A DNA stretch of 64,000 nt from Glycomyces sambucus (GCF_900102815.1 NZ_FNGF01000001.1:951443-1015442), one strand, 5' to 3'; numbered from the stretch's first letter, positions 43,521 to 52,930 are shown. Numbers and translations are program-made. The notes: generated by a model not told the origin, from the letters alone.

Positions 43521-44400
43521 GTAGAAGTGCGCGGATGGGTCATGGGTTGCGGCGCTCGGGATCGACTGGGGCGCAGGTGATGCGGCGGGTGAGGGGTGGA
43601 GTTCGGGCGGGGTTCGAGCGGGCGGCGACGGAGGGGTGGGCGGATGGGCGGCGTCGAATGCGGCCTCGCGGTAGCGGGGCTCGCGGCGGCGGGGTCCGAT
43701 GCGGTCTCCCGGCGGCATGGACTTGCGGTGGCGCGGTCCCGAGGTGACACGGCCTCGCGGCCTGGGCGCCGATGTCGGGGCGGGACTTGTGAGGCACGCC
43801 CCGAGTGCGAAATAGGAGGTGTGAGGCACGCCCGAGCGCGGGGGGCGGGCGAAATCTGTTGGGCCGCAACCGAACCTGAAGCCAGGCTGAAGATTTACCA
43901 CTCGATTGAGTGATGACACCCCCTGATGCAGGTGAGACAATTGATGTACGCACAGGGACACGGAATTAGTACATTCGGCGGCAGGTGTAAGCAGACTAAG
44001 ACAAGCCTCTGGCCGGGACCGTACCTTTGACTGGTTTCGAGAACCCCGTACCGCGCAGGGCGGTCGGGCGGGTCTCATCCCCACGTGCCATCGGGTTCCA
44101 CCTCCCGCCTGACGCAAAGGCCGCTAGGAAGTGGAAGACCTCCGGGCGGGATCCCCTCGCTCCGGGGAGCAAGTGCTCAGAACGAGGCACAAGGCACCAC
44201 CAGCGGACCGCACACCACGCCGCTGCACCACACGAACACCCACCGACGACCATTCGCAATGCAACGCGGACTCAGCGGAGTATGCGGGCTACCAGGGCGG
44301 GCAACGCTCACGCGGCACGATGCGCATGAGGGACGCCAACCACTGGGCGGGATCCCCTGCAAAGAGAACGGCTCCTTGCATCCCGATCCGGTGGCGGATC

Positions 44401-44497
44401 AGTAGCAGTAGCAGTAGGCGCCCTTCGACCGCCGGAACAACGCGGCGATCGAGATGCCCCGCAGCACCGCAGTGCCGCAGCGCCGCAGCGCCGCAGC
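44401..44497. repeat. Short tandem repeats AGTAGC and GCCGCAGC
   Basis: AGTAGC is repeated about three times (44401-44417). GCCGCAGC is repeated three times without change (44474-44497). Related CAGC/GCCGCAG words are scattered on both sides. Confidence 0.7.
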
Positions 44498-44648
44498 GCC
44501 AGAGCACCGCAACAGCTCAGTAGTGCAGCATCGCGGTACCGCAGCACGGGCAGGAGAGAAAGCCCCGCGATGCGGATCGGAGCATCGCCCATTGCCGGGA
44601 GATCTCGGATCCCACGAAGCGCCGCTTGCGATGCGGACAGGGAACGTG

Positions 44649-44676
44649 GACAAGAGACAAGAGACAAGAGACAAGA
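44649..44676. repeat. GACAAGA heptamer, four perfect copies
   Basis: Four uninterrupted 7-bp units lie end to end. Seven is not a multiple of three, so copy-number change would shift any frame through it. Confidence 0.85.
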
Positions 44677-44872
44677 AAGGAGAGCCACACGATGCCAGGC
44701 CAGACAAGTAATCCGCAACGGCCGCATCAGTACCGGCTCAATCCGGCGATGCACGCCGCAGCACGCCAACCCGACCAAGGCGAGCGAGAAGACCGAGAAG
44801 AGCGAAAGGATCCAGAGGTTCGAGAGGATCGGGCAGAGCGGAGTTGGTCGGCAGAGATGGGCCGGGCCGAGG

Positions 44873-45245
44873 TCGGCCAGAGCGGGCCGGGTCGGACCGA
44901 AGCGGGTCGGGCCTATGTGGGCCCGAGCAAGCCGGGCCGGGCCGAAACGGGCCAGAGCAGGCCGGCCGGGCTGGACCGAGGTGGGCCGGACCGAAGTCGG
45001 CCAGAGCGGACCGGGTCGACCGAAGTGGGCCGGGCCTATGTGGGCCCGAGCAAGCTGGGCCGGGGCCGAAGCGGGCCAGAGCGGACCGGGTCGGGCTGGA
45101 CCGAGGTGGGCCGAACCGAAGTCGGCCAGAGCGGGCGGGGTTGAATCGAAGCGGGCCCGAGTGGGCCGGGTCAGGCGGCTGGACCGGAGCGGGTCCGCGC
45201 GAGCCGGGCCGGAACTGGCCTGAGCGGGCCGGGTCGGGCTGGACC
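44873..45245. repeat. Degenerate minisatellite with ~124-bp units
   Basis: Units that open with TCGGCCAGAGCGG start at 44873, 44997 and 45122, so lengths are 124 and 125 bp; the third is partial. Within each unit shorter words such as GGGCCGGACCGAAG recur. A marker word GCCTATGTGGGC is found at 44911 and 45034 (123 apart), which shows one-base indels. A further duplicated word (GACCGGAGCGGGTCCGCGC type) sits at 45182 and 45242. Frame-breaking indels argue against coding. Confidence 0.75.
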
Positions 45246-45587
45246 GAAGCGGGTCCGCGCAAGCCGGACCGGAGCGGGCCTGAGCGGGCCGGTCGGACCG
45301 CAATGGGTCCGAGGAGAGAGTCGGGCCGGACCGAAATGGGCCAGTCCGAACAAGGCCGGACCGAAATGGGCGAGGTCGAGATGGGCCGGACCGAAGTAGG
45401 TCAGGTCGAAGCGGGCCAGCGCCAATCGGACCGGAGCGGGCCGGGCCCGATCCGGCCGGGTCCCCGCATCGCGACCGATCGCGGCATCCCCGCTTTCCGT
45501 CGCTGACCGCCTGAACCTCAAGCGGAGCGAACCAGGCCACGAGAACCCCGCCCCGCCTACCTCCTACCTACTGCCTCCTACCTTCCG

Positions 45588-45622
45588 CCTTCTGCCTTCT
45601 GCCTTCTGCCTTCTGCCTTCTG
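45588..45622. repeat. CCTTCTG heptamer, five perfect copies
   Basis: Five head-to-tail 7-bp units follow a degenerate pyrimidine run (CCTACCT words from 45556). The tract is strongly strand-asymmetric (C and T rich). Confidence 0.85.
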
Positions 45623-45838
45623 CCTCGCCGACCGAAGCTCCTGATCGCCTGAGCTTCAGTCCGAATCCACAACTCAATAGTGGAACATCAAGGATCGCCC
45701 GAACGGAACCCTCAAGGACAGGCCCCAAAGGATTGAGGGTGATCCCTTAGGGCTCAGAAGATTGCGGTGAGCGGCATCCTTCAAGACAGACCGATCCATG
45801 CGACCCTGAATCTCCCACCAAGGACGTCGGAGGTATCC

Positions 45839-46663
45839 ATGCCGGTTCCCTCATCACTGACCGAATGGAACGCGAGCACTCGGTTCCGCGATGCTCGACT
45901 CCGGAGGAATGTGAGCCAAGCCGGACTGAGCAGGGAACTCAACGTCTCCCCCGCGACGATCGCCAACTGGGAGAAGAACAGGTCCAAGCCTCACTCCTCC
46001 CAGGTCGAGAAGATCTGCGACGTGCTCGGCATCGGCAAGGAGATCAAAGCCTTCCTCTACCGCATCGCCGTAGACGGCGGCTCTCGCAACATCGAACTGA
46101 CACCCCGCGAGAACGCCCTGTGCCTCGCCCTCGCCGAACTCCACTACGGGTCCATTTGGAAGTGGGAGCCGCTGTTCGTACCCGGGATCGCTCAGACGCG
46201 CGCCTACAACAAACTCGTTCAGCAAGCCGAGGGCACCAGCGACATCGAAGCCCAGTTCGACGAACGGTTCAAGGAGGAGCGGAAGAGGGAGCTCGCTCGC
46301 CGAAGCACTCCCTACCGCATGAGCGTCATCTGCTCCGACCTCGCACTCCTCCACCTCAAGGTCCTTGAAGCGGAAGAGCGGCGCGAGCAGGTCGAATACC
46401 TCCGGGAGTGCAATGCCCGGGAAGGGTGGGAGCTGCGGGTGATGGCTACCCCCAGCAATCTCGGTGGACCCTTCAGCGTCTACGTTCCCGACGCGAGTCC
46501 CACCGCTGGCCCTCCGTTCGTCTACACCCAGATCCACGACCTCAGTTGGTGCATCGAGGAGCTGGGGAGGGTCCGGGCGTACCATGAGCGCATCAAGAAG
46601 AACTGGAAACGCGCAACACCACTTGAGGAGTTCCTTGATGCAGAACGTGACCGCCTGGCGTAA
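45839..46663 (+). CDS. XRE-family regulator with DUF5753-type domain (second copy)
   Basis: This 274-residue regulator has a canonical N-terminal helix-turn-helix (RDARLRRNVSQAGLSRELNV, then SPATIANWEKNRSKP). A long C-terminal domain resembles the ligand-type domain of the DUF5753 group (EPLFVPGIAQTRAYNKLVQQ). ATG at 45839 has GGAGG five bases upstream. It differs strongly from the regulator at 21790-22599, so this is not a recent duplicate. A DUF397 gene overlaps its 3' end by 26 bases. Lower GC than the surrounding genes and the repeats upstream suggest an accessory origin. Confidence 0.86.
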   Translation: MPVPSSLTEWNASTRFRDARLRRNVSQAGLSRELNVSPATIANWEKNRSKPHSSQVEKICDVLGIGKEIKAFLYRIAVDGGSRNIELTPRENALCLALAELHYGSIWKWEPLFVPGIAQTRAYNKLVQQAEGTSDIEAQFDERFKEERKRELARRSTPYRMSVICSDLALLHLKVLEAEERREQVEYLRECNAREGWELRVMATPSNLGGPFSVYVPDASPTAGPPFVYTQIHDLSWCIEELGRVRAYHERIKKNWKRATPLEEFLDAERDRLA

Positions 46664-46886
46664 GAGCATTCGCAGCGGCAGCGACGGCAACTCCAGCTGC
46701 GTCGAACTTCGCCGGTCCTGGCGCAAGAGCACGCGCAGCGGGAGCGACGGCAACTCCGACTGCGTCGAACTCTCCGCTTGCGCGGACGATGGCTTCCACG
46801 TCCGCGACTCCAAGCTCAGCGACAGCTCACCCGTCTTCAACCTCACCGGCGCCGACCTCTCGGCACTCCTCCACGCCGCGAGCTGA
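46638..46886 (+). CDS. DUF397 protein with duplicated N-terminal half
   Basis: The protein has 82 residues. It holds two copies of the first half of a DUF397 domain: WRKSIRSGSDGNSSCVEL (residues 7-24) and WRKSTRSGSDGNSDCVEL (residues 28-45). One normal second half follows (HVRDSKLSDSSPVFNLTGAD, then LSALLHAAS). The usual length is about 60 residues. ATG at 46638 has GAGGAG about seven bases upstream and lies inside the regulator gene. DUF397 proteins act with the neighbouring XRE protein. The duplication looks recent, as the two units are nearly identical in DNA. Confidence 0.85.
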   Translation: MQNVTAWRKSIRSGSDGNSSCVELRRSWRKSTRSGSDGNSDCVELSACADDGFHVRDSKLSDSSPVFNLTGADLSALLHAAS

Positions 46887-46906
46887 ACCCGCAATCGACA
46901 GAAGAA

Positions 46907-46932
46907 CGGCCCCGCGCTGACGCGCGGGGCCG
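46907..46932. terminator. Terminator between the DUF397 gene and gltX
   Basis: CGGCCCCGCGC pairs with GCGCGGGGCCG between convergent genes. It is followed by CTTTCG on the plus strand. Confidence 0.65.
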
Positions 46933-46991
46933 CTTTCGTATGTAGCGCTTCAGATGTGACACTTCGAAGGTGGCACTCTGACATGCGCCGC

Positions 46992-48458
46992 TTAGAGCGT
47001 CGCGCGGGCGGCGCGCAGGCGTGCCAGGCTCACCTCGGCGCCCAGCAGCTCCATGGACTCGTACAGCGGCGGCGACACGGTCTTGCCGCTGATCGCCACC
47101 CGGACCGGGCCGAACGCCTTGCGGGGCTTCAGACCCATGCCGTCGACGAGGGCGCCCTTCAGGGCCTCCTCGATCGCCGGGGTGGTCCATTCGATGCCTT
47201 CCAGGGCGGCGATCGAGGCGTCGAGGACCTGGGCGGCGTCGTCCTTGAAGGTCTTCTTCGCGCTGTCCTCGTCGATCGCGACCTCGGTGCCGCAGAACAG
47301 GAACCGCAGCATCTCCACGGCCTGCGAGAGGGTCGTGCAGCGCTCCTGGACCAGCGGCACCGCCACGTCGAACACGTGCGCCTCGGCAGGAGTCGGGGAC
47401 TCGCCGATCAGGCCCGCCTCGCGCAGGCGCGGCAGCAGCAGGCGGGTGAGCTCGCCGGGGTCGGTCATGCGGAAGTGGTCGCCGCAGATCGAGTCGAACT
47501 TCTTCTCGTCGAACCGCGCCGGGTTCGACTTGACGTCGTGCAGGTCGAACGCCGACAGGAACTCGGCCACCGTGAACGTGTCGCGGTCGCCCGAGATCGA
47601 CCAGCCGAGGGTCGCCACGTAGTTGAGGACCCCTTCGGGAAGGTACCCGGCCTCCTTGTACTGCAAGAGGTTCGAGCGCGGGTCGCGCTTCGACATCTTC
47701 TTGCCGCGCTCGTCCACGATGAGCGGCAGGTGCGCGTACTCCGGCTCCCCGTCGGCCAGGCCCAGGTCGACCAGCGCGCGCCACATGACGATCTGGCGGG
47801 GCGTCGAGGGCATCAGGTCTTCGCCGCGGGTGACCATGTTGACCTTCATGAGCGCGTCGTCGACCGGGTTGGTCAGCGTGTACAGCGGCGAGCCGTCGCC
47901 GCGGGCGATCACGTAGTCGGGGACGGTGCCCGCGGGCGTGCGGACCTCGCCGCGGACCGCGTCCTGGAACACGATGTCCTCGTTCGGCATCCGCATGCGG
48001 AACACCGGCTTGCGGCCCTCCGCGCGGTAGGCGGCCTTCTGGTCCTCGGTGAGGTCGCGGTCGAAGTTGTCGTAGCCGAGCTTCGGGTCGCGTCCGGCGG
48101 CCCGGTGGCGGGCCTCGACCTCTTCGTTGGTCGAGAACGCCTCGTAGGCGTAGCCGCCGTCGAGGAGCCGCTTGATGACGTCGGCGTACACGTCGAGTCG
48201 CTGCGACTGCCGGTAGGGCGCGTAGGGGCCGCCGATGTCGGGGCCCTCGTCCCAGGTCATGCCGAGCCACGAGAGCGCGTTGAGCAGCTGCTCGTAGGAC
48301 TCCTCGGAGTCGCGGGCCGCGTCGGTGTCCTCGATGCGGAACACGAACTCGCCGCCCTTGGCGCGGGCGTAGCCCCACGAGAACAGGCAGGTGCGCACCA
48401 GGCCCACGTGCGGGGTGCCGGTGGGGCTGGGGCAGAAGCGGGTGCGGACGTTACTCAC
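46992..48458 (-). CDS. gltX: Glutamate-tRNA ligase
   Basis: This 488-residue class Ic synthetase charges tRNA-Glu. The HIGH-type motif is [13 protein letters not shown] near residue 10, and [20 protein letters not shown] is typical of GltX. The KMSKS-type loop is [15 protein letters not shown] near residue 250. The C-terminal anticodon-binding domain is all-helical. The start is GTG at 48458; it overlaps the end of the FAH-family gene by eight bases (GTGAGTAA), so the two are coupled. Length and motifs are normal. Confidence 0.95.
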   Translation of the reverse strand: MSNVRTRFCPSPTGTPHVGLVRTCLFSWGYARAKGGEFVFRIEDTDAARDSEESYEQLLNALSWLGMTWDEGPDIGGPYAPYRQSQRLDVYADVIKRLLDGGYAYEAFSTNEEVEARHRAAGRDPKLGYDNFDRDLTEDQKAAYRAEGRKPVFRMRMPNEDIVFQDAVRGEVRTPAGTVPDYVIARGDGSPLYTLTNPVDDALMKVNMVTRGEDLMPSTPRQIVMWRALVDLGLADGEPEYAHLPLIVDERGKKMSKRDPRSNLLQYKEAGYLPEGVLNYVATLGWSISGDRDTFTVAEFLSAFDLHDVKSNPARFDEKKFDSICGDHFRMTDPGELTRLLLPRLREAGLIGESPTPAEAHVFDVAVPLVQERCTTLSQAVEMLRFLFCGTEVAIDEDSAKKTFKDDAAQVLDASIAALEGIEWTTPAIEEALKGALVDGMGLKPRKAFGPVRVAISGKTVSPPLYESMELLGAEVSLARLRAARATL

Positions 48459-49242
48459 TGGCGACCACCTTGTTGGACAGCGTGCCGATGCCGGCGACGG
48501 AGACCGTGACGGTCTCGCCGGCCTGGATCCGGTCGACGCCCGCGGGCGTGCCGGTGAGCACCACGTCGCCGGGGATCAGCGTCATGATCTGCGAGACGTA
48601 GGCGACGAGCGTGGCCGGGTCGAACACCATGTCCTTGGTCGAGCCGAGCTGGCGGACCTCGCCGTTGACCTCGCAGCGGACCTCCGCATCGGCCACGTCG
48701 GTGCCGTTCGAGGGCCAGTCGGTCTCGATCCACGGGCCCAGCGGGCAGAACGAGTCGAAGCCCTTGGCGCGGGTGAACTGGACGTCCTGCTTCTGGAGGT
48801 CGCGGGCGGTCACGTCGTTCGCGCACGTGTAGCCGTAGATCGCGGCCTTGGCGGCCTCGCGGTCGAGGTTGCGGGCGCCGTGCAGGCCGATGACGACGGC
48901 GAGTTCGGCCTCGTGCTCGACCTGGTCGGAGACGGCCGGGAGGCGGATGGCCTCGCCCGGGCCGATGACCGAGGTGGAGGGCTTGAGGAAGATCAAGGGC
49001 TCCTTGGGGACCTCGTTGCCCAGCTCGGCGGCGTGGTCGGCGTAGTTGCGGCCGACGCAGACCACCTTGGACGGCAGGATCGGGGCGAGCAGCCGCACGT
49101 CGTCGAGCGCCCAGCGCTGGCCGGTGAGCTTGATCTGCGCGAACGGGTGCCCCTCGATCTCCGCGGCGGTGGCCCCGGGCCCCTCCCCTTCGAGGACTGC
49201 GAACGACATGCCGGTGGGGTGAGCGATCCGCGCGATCCGCAC
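48451..49242 (-). CDS. Fumarylacetoacetate hydrolase family protein
   Basis: This 263-residue protein has the FAH-type metal site: [12 protein letters not shown] with two Glu ligands near residue 112 and the Asp ligand in [11 protein letters not shown]. It continues with [12 protein letters not shown] and the closing VLTGTPAGV. The family includes hydrolases, decarboxylases and hydratases of 2-oxo or beta-diketo acids. The position just upstream of gltX is common in actinomycetes, but its metabolic role there is unclear. GTG at 49242 has AGAGGGG six bases upstream; a longer upstream extension would have no support. Confidence 0.85.
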   Translation of the reverse strand: MRIARIAHPTGMSFAVLEGEGPGATAAEIEGHPFAQIKLTGQRWALDDVRLLAPILPSKVVCVGRNYADHAAELGNEVPKEPLIFLKPSTSVIGPGEAIRLPAVSDQVEHEAELAVVIGLHGARNLDREAAKAAIYGYTCANDVTARDLQKQDVQFTRAKGFDSFCPLGPWIETDWPSNGTDVADAEVRCEVNGEVRQLGSTKDMVFDPATLVAYVSQIMTLIPGDVVLTGTPAGVDRIQAGETVTVSVAGIGTLSNKVVASE

Positions 49243-49352
49243 AGTCGGCCCCTCTCTAAGACTGGATCGGAAGCTTGCGGACCTCAGCTTAGTTCGCGGG
49301 GCGGGGCGGGGCACGGCGCTATCGCGCGCCGGACCAGGGCGTCACTCGGGCG

Positions 49353-49694
49353 CTACCGCAGGAGCAGGAACAGGCCCGCCAGGACGATGGTGCCGACGAG
49401 CGCGCCGACGACGATGCCCATGCCCATGCGGCGGACGCGGCCGAACATGCCGACGAAGAACCCGAGGACGAACGTGAGCGGGGTCGCGACCAGGAGCGAC
49501 AGCGCGGTGGCGCCGAGGCGCACGCGCAGGGTCTCGCCGAGGCCGCCGACGAGCACGAAGCCCAGGACGAAGGCGAGGATCACCAGGATCACGAGGCCGA
49601 GGAAGAACCCGGCTCCGAACCGGCGGCGCCCGTACACGGCCGAGTCCGCGGCCTGTGCTGCCGCGCGGGCGCGATCGGTCTTGTAGGAAGTCAC
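49353..49694 (-). CDS. Small membrane protein of unknown function
   Basis: This 113-residue protein has a polar N terminus (TSYKTDRARAAAQAADSA) and probably three membrane segments: about residues 27-50 (GAGFFLGLVILVILAFVLGF), 62-85 and 93-113. The loop between the last two has GRVRRMGMG, placing positive charge on the cytoplasmic side. The start is GTG at 49694. TACAGT (49701-49706, reverse strand) ends six bases before it, so the mRNA is likely leaderless. No family is recognised, and it is a single gene. Confidence 0.65.
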   Translation of the reverse strand: MTSYKTDRARAAAQAADSAVYGRRRFGAGFFLGLVILVILAFVLGFVLVGGLGETLRVRLGATALSLLVATPLTFVLGFFVGMFGRVRRMGMGIVVGALVGTIVLAGLFLLLR

Positions 49695-49700
49695 ACCTCA

Positions 49701-49706
49701 ACTGTA
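49701..49706 (-). promoter_or_regulatory. -10 box (TACAGT) of the small membrane protein gene
   Basis: The hexamer on the reverse strand is separated from GTG 49694 by six bases, in line with leaderless start. Confidence 0.5.
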
Positions 49707-49886
49707 ATACGGCGGGTCAACGGCGGTGGGGACCGCATTCGCCCGTTCCCGGTGTCCTCGGGGCGTATCGGGCCGGGCGCGTGTCAACTTTGGAGTTCCC
49801 CCGCAGGCGTGACCTGTGCGCCCGGTCTCGCGGACGCGCCGCCGCGAATCCCCGGTGCGGTCCCCGATGCGTGCAACACTGCCGCA

Positions 49887-51029
49887 ATGCGCCGTTTGAT
49901 CACACTTTCCGCATTGCTCGCGGCCCTCCTGTTCGTCCAGCTCCCCGCCGGGGCCGTCGACTCGAACCTGCCGCAGGCCACCGCGTCCTTCAACGACCAG
50001 GTCGTCAAGGTCGCCTACAACGGCGACACCGTCTACTCCGGGGGCCTGTTCACCCGGGCCCGCCAGACCGACGGCACCTTCGCCGACCGCTCCTACCTGG
50101 CGGCGGTGAACTCCCGCACCGGGGCGCTGCTGCCGTTCGCGCCGGCCCTGAACGGGACGGTCCACGAGCTCAAGACCGGCGGCGGCTACCTGTACGTCGC
50201 CGGGAAGTTCACCGAGGTCGACGGGGTCGCCATGTCCCGCATCGCCCGGTTCAGCCTGAGCACCGGGAAGCTCGACACCGCGTGGAAGCCCAAGCCGAGC
50301 GCCACGGTGTACTCGATCGAACCGGTCGGGTCCACCGTCTACCTCGGAGGGACGTTCACCACCGTGGGGGGCCACGCGCAGCCGCGGCTCGCCGCCGTCA
50401 ACGCCGCCACCGGCGCCCCGGTGACGTCCTTCGCGCCCGCGGTGTCCGAGGGCGCGGTCCGCGACCTCCAGGCCGGGCACGGGCGCCTCTACGTCGCCGG
50501 CGTGTTCTCGATGATCGGCGGCGACAAGAAGTACGGCAAGCTCGGGGCCGTGAACCCGGCTTCCGGTGCGGTCGACACCGGGTTCGTGTCCAAGGTGTTC
50601 GTGCTCACCCGCGAGGTCGTCGTCTCCGGCGACCGCGTGTACGCGGCGCTCGACGGGCGCGGCGGCGAGATCCGCGCGTTCACGAAGGCCGGCGAGACGC
50701 TGTGGTACCAGGCCGTCGACGGGGGCATGCAGACCGTCGAGGTGTGGGGGGACGCCGTCATCGGCGGCGGCCACTTCGACAAGGCGTGCAACACCAACCA
50801 CGCCGGGCCGCTGGGCCAGTGCGTCGACGGCGTCAAGGCCGACCGGGGCAAGCTGCTGGCGGTCGACATGAACGGGACGCTGCTGCCGTGGAACCCGGGC
50901 GCGAACGGCGTCGTGGGCGCGTGGGACGCGACCGCGCACCCCTCGGGCGCGAACCTGAGCGTCGGCGGGTCCTTCACGACCTTCGGGGGCGGCACGATGG
51001 AGCAGAAGCGCCTGGCGATCTTCGACTGA
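49887..51029 (+). CDS. Secreted beta-propeller protein
   Basis: The protein has 380 residues with a short signal peptide (RRLITLSALLAALLFVQLPA, cleavage near AGA-VD). The rest is made of repeated beta blades with the pattern VYxGGxFT...R-aAVN-TGa: TVYSGGLFTRARQ, LYVAGKFTEVDGV, TVYLGGTFTTVGGH, LYVAGVFSMIGG and LSVGGSFTTFGGG. Such delta-60-like propellers are often found in secreted actinobacterial proteins of unknown role and may bind protein or polysaccharide. ATG at 49887 is used because the signal peptide begins there. Upstream in-frame sequence has no such character. Confidence 0.8.
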   Translation: MRRLITLSALLAALLFVQLPAGAVDSNLPQATASFNDQVVKVAYNGDTVYSGGLFTRARQTDGTFADRSYLAAVNSRTGALLPFAPALNGTVHELKTGGGYLYVAGKFTEVDGVAMSRIARFSLSTGKLDTAWKPKPSATVYSIEPVGSTVYLGGTFTTVGGHAQPRLAAVNAATGAPVTSFAPAVSEGAVRDLQAGHGRLYVAGVFSMIGGDKKYGKLGAVNPASGAVDTGFVSKVFVLTREVVVSGDRVYAALDGRGGEIRAFTKAGETLWYQAVDGGMQTVEVWGDAVIGGGHFDKACNTNHAGPLGQCVDGVKADRGKLLAVDMNGTLLPWNPGANGVVGAWDATAHPSGANLSVGGSFTTFGGGTMEQKRLAIFD

Positions 51030-51058
51030 TCGAAGGTTTGGGGAACCGGGACGCGAGG

Positions 51059-51088
51059 AAGGGGTCCGATCGGATGATCGGACCCCTT
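51059..51088. terminator. Terminator between the beta-propeller gene and cimA
   Basis: AAGGGGTCCGAT and its exact complement form a 12-bp stem with a six-base loop between convergent genes. A CT-rich run follows. Confidence 0.7.
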
Positions 51089-51186
51089 CTCCGTTCCCTC
51101 CCGCGCGGTCGGCGCGGGCCGGGTGGGGGCGGGTCTCGTGGACCGGCCCCGGTCTGGGTTCGCTCGTGGCGAGGCGGAATCGAAGG

Positions 51187-52809
51187 TCAGCGGCGGTTCA
51201 GGCCGTAGGCGAGGCCGTCGGCCAGCGCGTTCCAGGAGGCTTCGATGAGGTTGGGGGCCACCCCGACGGTGGTCCACTCGGCCTCGCCGTCGCTCATGGA
51301 GATGAGGACGCGGGTGACCGCGTCGGTGCCCTTGGAGCCGGCGAGGATGCGGACCTTGAAGTCGGAGAGGGTGAGTTCGGCCAGGCGCGGGTGCCGGGCC
51401 GCGAGGGCCGATCGCAGGGCCGCGTCGATGGCGTTGACGGGGCCGTTGCCCTGGGCGGTGGAGATGACGCGCTCGCCCTCGACGTCGACGCGGACGGTGG
51501 CCTCGGCGACCGTGGTGCCGTTCGGGTCGTGGTCGACGATGACGCGGTAGGTGTCGAGCGTGAACGGCCGGGGCAGGCCGCCTTCGACCTCGTCGCGCAC
51601 GAGCAGTTCGAAGGAGGCGTCGGCGGCCTCGAAGGACCAGCCCTTGGATTCGAGTTCCTTGACGCGCCTGGTGATCCGGTCGAGCGCGTCCTTGTCGCCG
51701 GAGAGGTCGATGCCGAGTTCGCGGCCCTTGAGCTCGACGGAGGCGCGGCCGGCCATCTCGGTGACGAGGATGCGCATGTCGTTGCCGACGACGACGGGGT
51801 CGACGTGGTTGTACAGGGCCGGGTCGGCCTTGATGGCGGAGGCGTGGATGCCGGCCTTGTGCGCGAACGCGGCGTGCCCGGTGTAGGGCGCGTGCTCGTC
51901 GGGGATCATGTTGGCGATCTCGGCGATGGCGTGGGAGACGCGGGTGAGCTTCTCCAGGCCGCCGTCGGGGAGGACCTTGCGGCCGAGCTTGGTCTCCAGG
52001 TTCGCGATGACGGTGAAGAGGTTCGCGTTGCCGGGGCGCTCGCCGTAACCGTTGGCGGTGCCCTGGACGTGCATGGCGCCGGCTTCGACGGCGGCGATGG
52101 TGTTGGCGACGGCGCAGCCGGTGTCGTTCTGGGCGTGCATGCCGAGGCGGATGCGCTCGGGGGCGAGGCCGGCGCCGAGGAGGCGGGCGCGCAGGTCGGT
52201 GAACGCGGCGGTGATGTCGGAGGGCACGGACCCGCCGTTGGTGTCGCACAGGACGACCGCTTCGGCGCCGGCGTCGAGGGCGGTCTTGACGACGAGGGTC
52301 GCGTAGACCGGGTCGTGGCGGTAGCCGTCGAAGAAGTGCTCGCAGTCGATGAAGACCTGGCGGTCGTGCTCGCGCCCGGTGCGGACGGAGTCGGTGATCA
52401 TCGCCAGGTTCTCTTCGGGGGTGGTGCGCAGGGCCTGCTCGACGTGGCGCATGTCGGACTTGGCGACGAGGCACAGGACGGGGGCGCGCGAGTCGAGGAG
52501 GGCCCCGAAGCCGGGGTCGTCGGCGGCGGTGGAGGCGGCCCGCCGGGTCATGCCGAAGGCGACGAGCTTGGCGTGCTTGAAGTTGAGTTCGTCGGCCGCG
52601 CGGGCGAAGAACTCGGTGTCCGAGGGGATCGCGCCGGGCCAGCCGCCCTCGATGTAGTCGACGCCGAGCTCGTCGAGGAGCTCGGCCACCGCGAGCTTGT
52701 CGGCGACGGAGTAGCGGAGGCCCTCCATCTGCGCGCCGTCGCGGAGCGTGGTGTCGAAGACGTGGAAGTCCCCGCCACCGGTGGCGGATGCGGTTGCTGC
52801 TTGCGTCAC
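51187..52809 (-). CDS. cimA: (R)-citramalate synthase
   Basis: This 540-residue protein condenses pyruvate and acetyl-CoA to citramalate, a threonine-independent route to 2-oxobutyrate for isoleucine. The DRE-TIM barrel opens with VFDTTLRDGAQMEG and has VLCDTNGGSVP and the metal His pair in MHAQNDTGCAVAN. AGIHASAIKADPALYNHV is a CimA mark that differs from 2-isopropylmalate synthase. The C-terminal LeuA-type regulatory dimer domain is present (about 400-540). GTG at 52809 has GGAG six bases upstream, so it is preferred to TTG at 52821. A U-tailed hairpin and an 11-codon leader frame lie upstream, indicating attenuation. Confidence 0.92.
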   Translation of the reverse strand: MTQAATASATGGGDFHVFDTTLRDGAQMEGLRYSVADKLAVAELLDELGVDYIEGGWPGAIPSDTEFFARAADELNFKHAKLVAFGMTRRAASTAADDPGFGALLDSRAPVLCLVAKSDMRHVEQALRTTPEENLAMITDSVRTGREHDRQVFIDCEHFFDGYRHDPVYATLVVKTALDAGAEAVVLCDTNGGSVPSDITAAFTDLRARLLGAGLAPERIRLGMHAQNDTGCAVANTIAAVEAGAMHVQGTANGYGERPGNANLFTVIANLETKLGRKVLPDGGLEKLTRVSHAIAEIANMIPDEHAPYTGHAAFAHKAGIHASAIKADPALYNHVDPVVVGNDMRILVTEMAGRASVELKGRELGIDLSGDKDALDRITRRVKELESKGWSFEAADASFELLVRDEVEGGLPRPFTLDTYRVIVDHDPNGTTVAEATVRVDVEGERVISTAQGNGPVNAIDAALRSALAARHPRLAELTLSDFKVRILAGSKGTDAVTRVLISMSDGEAEWTTVGVAPNLIEASWNALADGLAYGLNRR

Positions 52810-52883
52810 TTGGTACTCCAAGTTCTCTGTGCCGATGGGTCCAGTGCTGCGCGTCGGACCTGAACGTTCGTTTGCCCTGAACG

Positions 52884-52913
52884 AAAAAGACCCCCTGCGG
52901 GCGCAGGAGGTCT
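52884..52913 (-). terminator. Intrinsic terminator/attenuator in the cimA leader
   Basis: On the minus strand AGACCTCCTGCG pairs with CGCAGGGGGTCT (one G-U pair), followed by UUUUU. It lies about 75 bases upstream of the cimA start, inside the leader, so read-through must be controlled. The loop and 3' arm can pair instead with the leader peptide region at 52947-52955. Confidence 0.75.
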
Positions 52914-52930
52914 GGCGTTCGGCGATGGCA

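Larger units (their letters stand above)
43521..45838. other. Gene-poor, repeat-rich region of about 2.3 kb
   Basis: No credible gene is present here. Open frames exist on both strands but overlap each other in several frames, lack ribosome-binding sites and follow repeats. The content is an inverted repeat CACTCGATTGAGTG (43899-43912), then unassigned sequence to about 44400, then a cluster of short and long tandem repeats to 45622. A plain leader region follows to the XRE gene. The left half may include decayed gene remnants, but none could be named. Confidence 0.5.

Noticed and set aside
44027..44329. 100-codon open frame in the gap after padR
   Set aside because: Low-complexity and basic, TTG-type start without any ribosome-binding site, overlaps other frames. 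No family pattern seen.
44308..45540. Long open frames (up to 410 codons on the minus strand and about 220 on the plus strand) in the repeat zone
   Set aside because: They overlap each other in several frames, lack ribosome-binding sites, and repeat-unit indels of 1 bp would shift them. They reflect a stop-free repeat and not a gene.
44401..45622. CRISPR array
   Set aside because: Repeats are direct neighbours without unique spacers, of mixed unit lengths, and there are no cas genes nearby.
49752..49886. Longer N terminus of the beta-propeller gene
   Set aside because: The upstream in-frame part has no start signals and would bury the signal peptide that begins at 49887.
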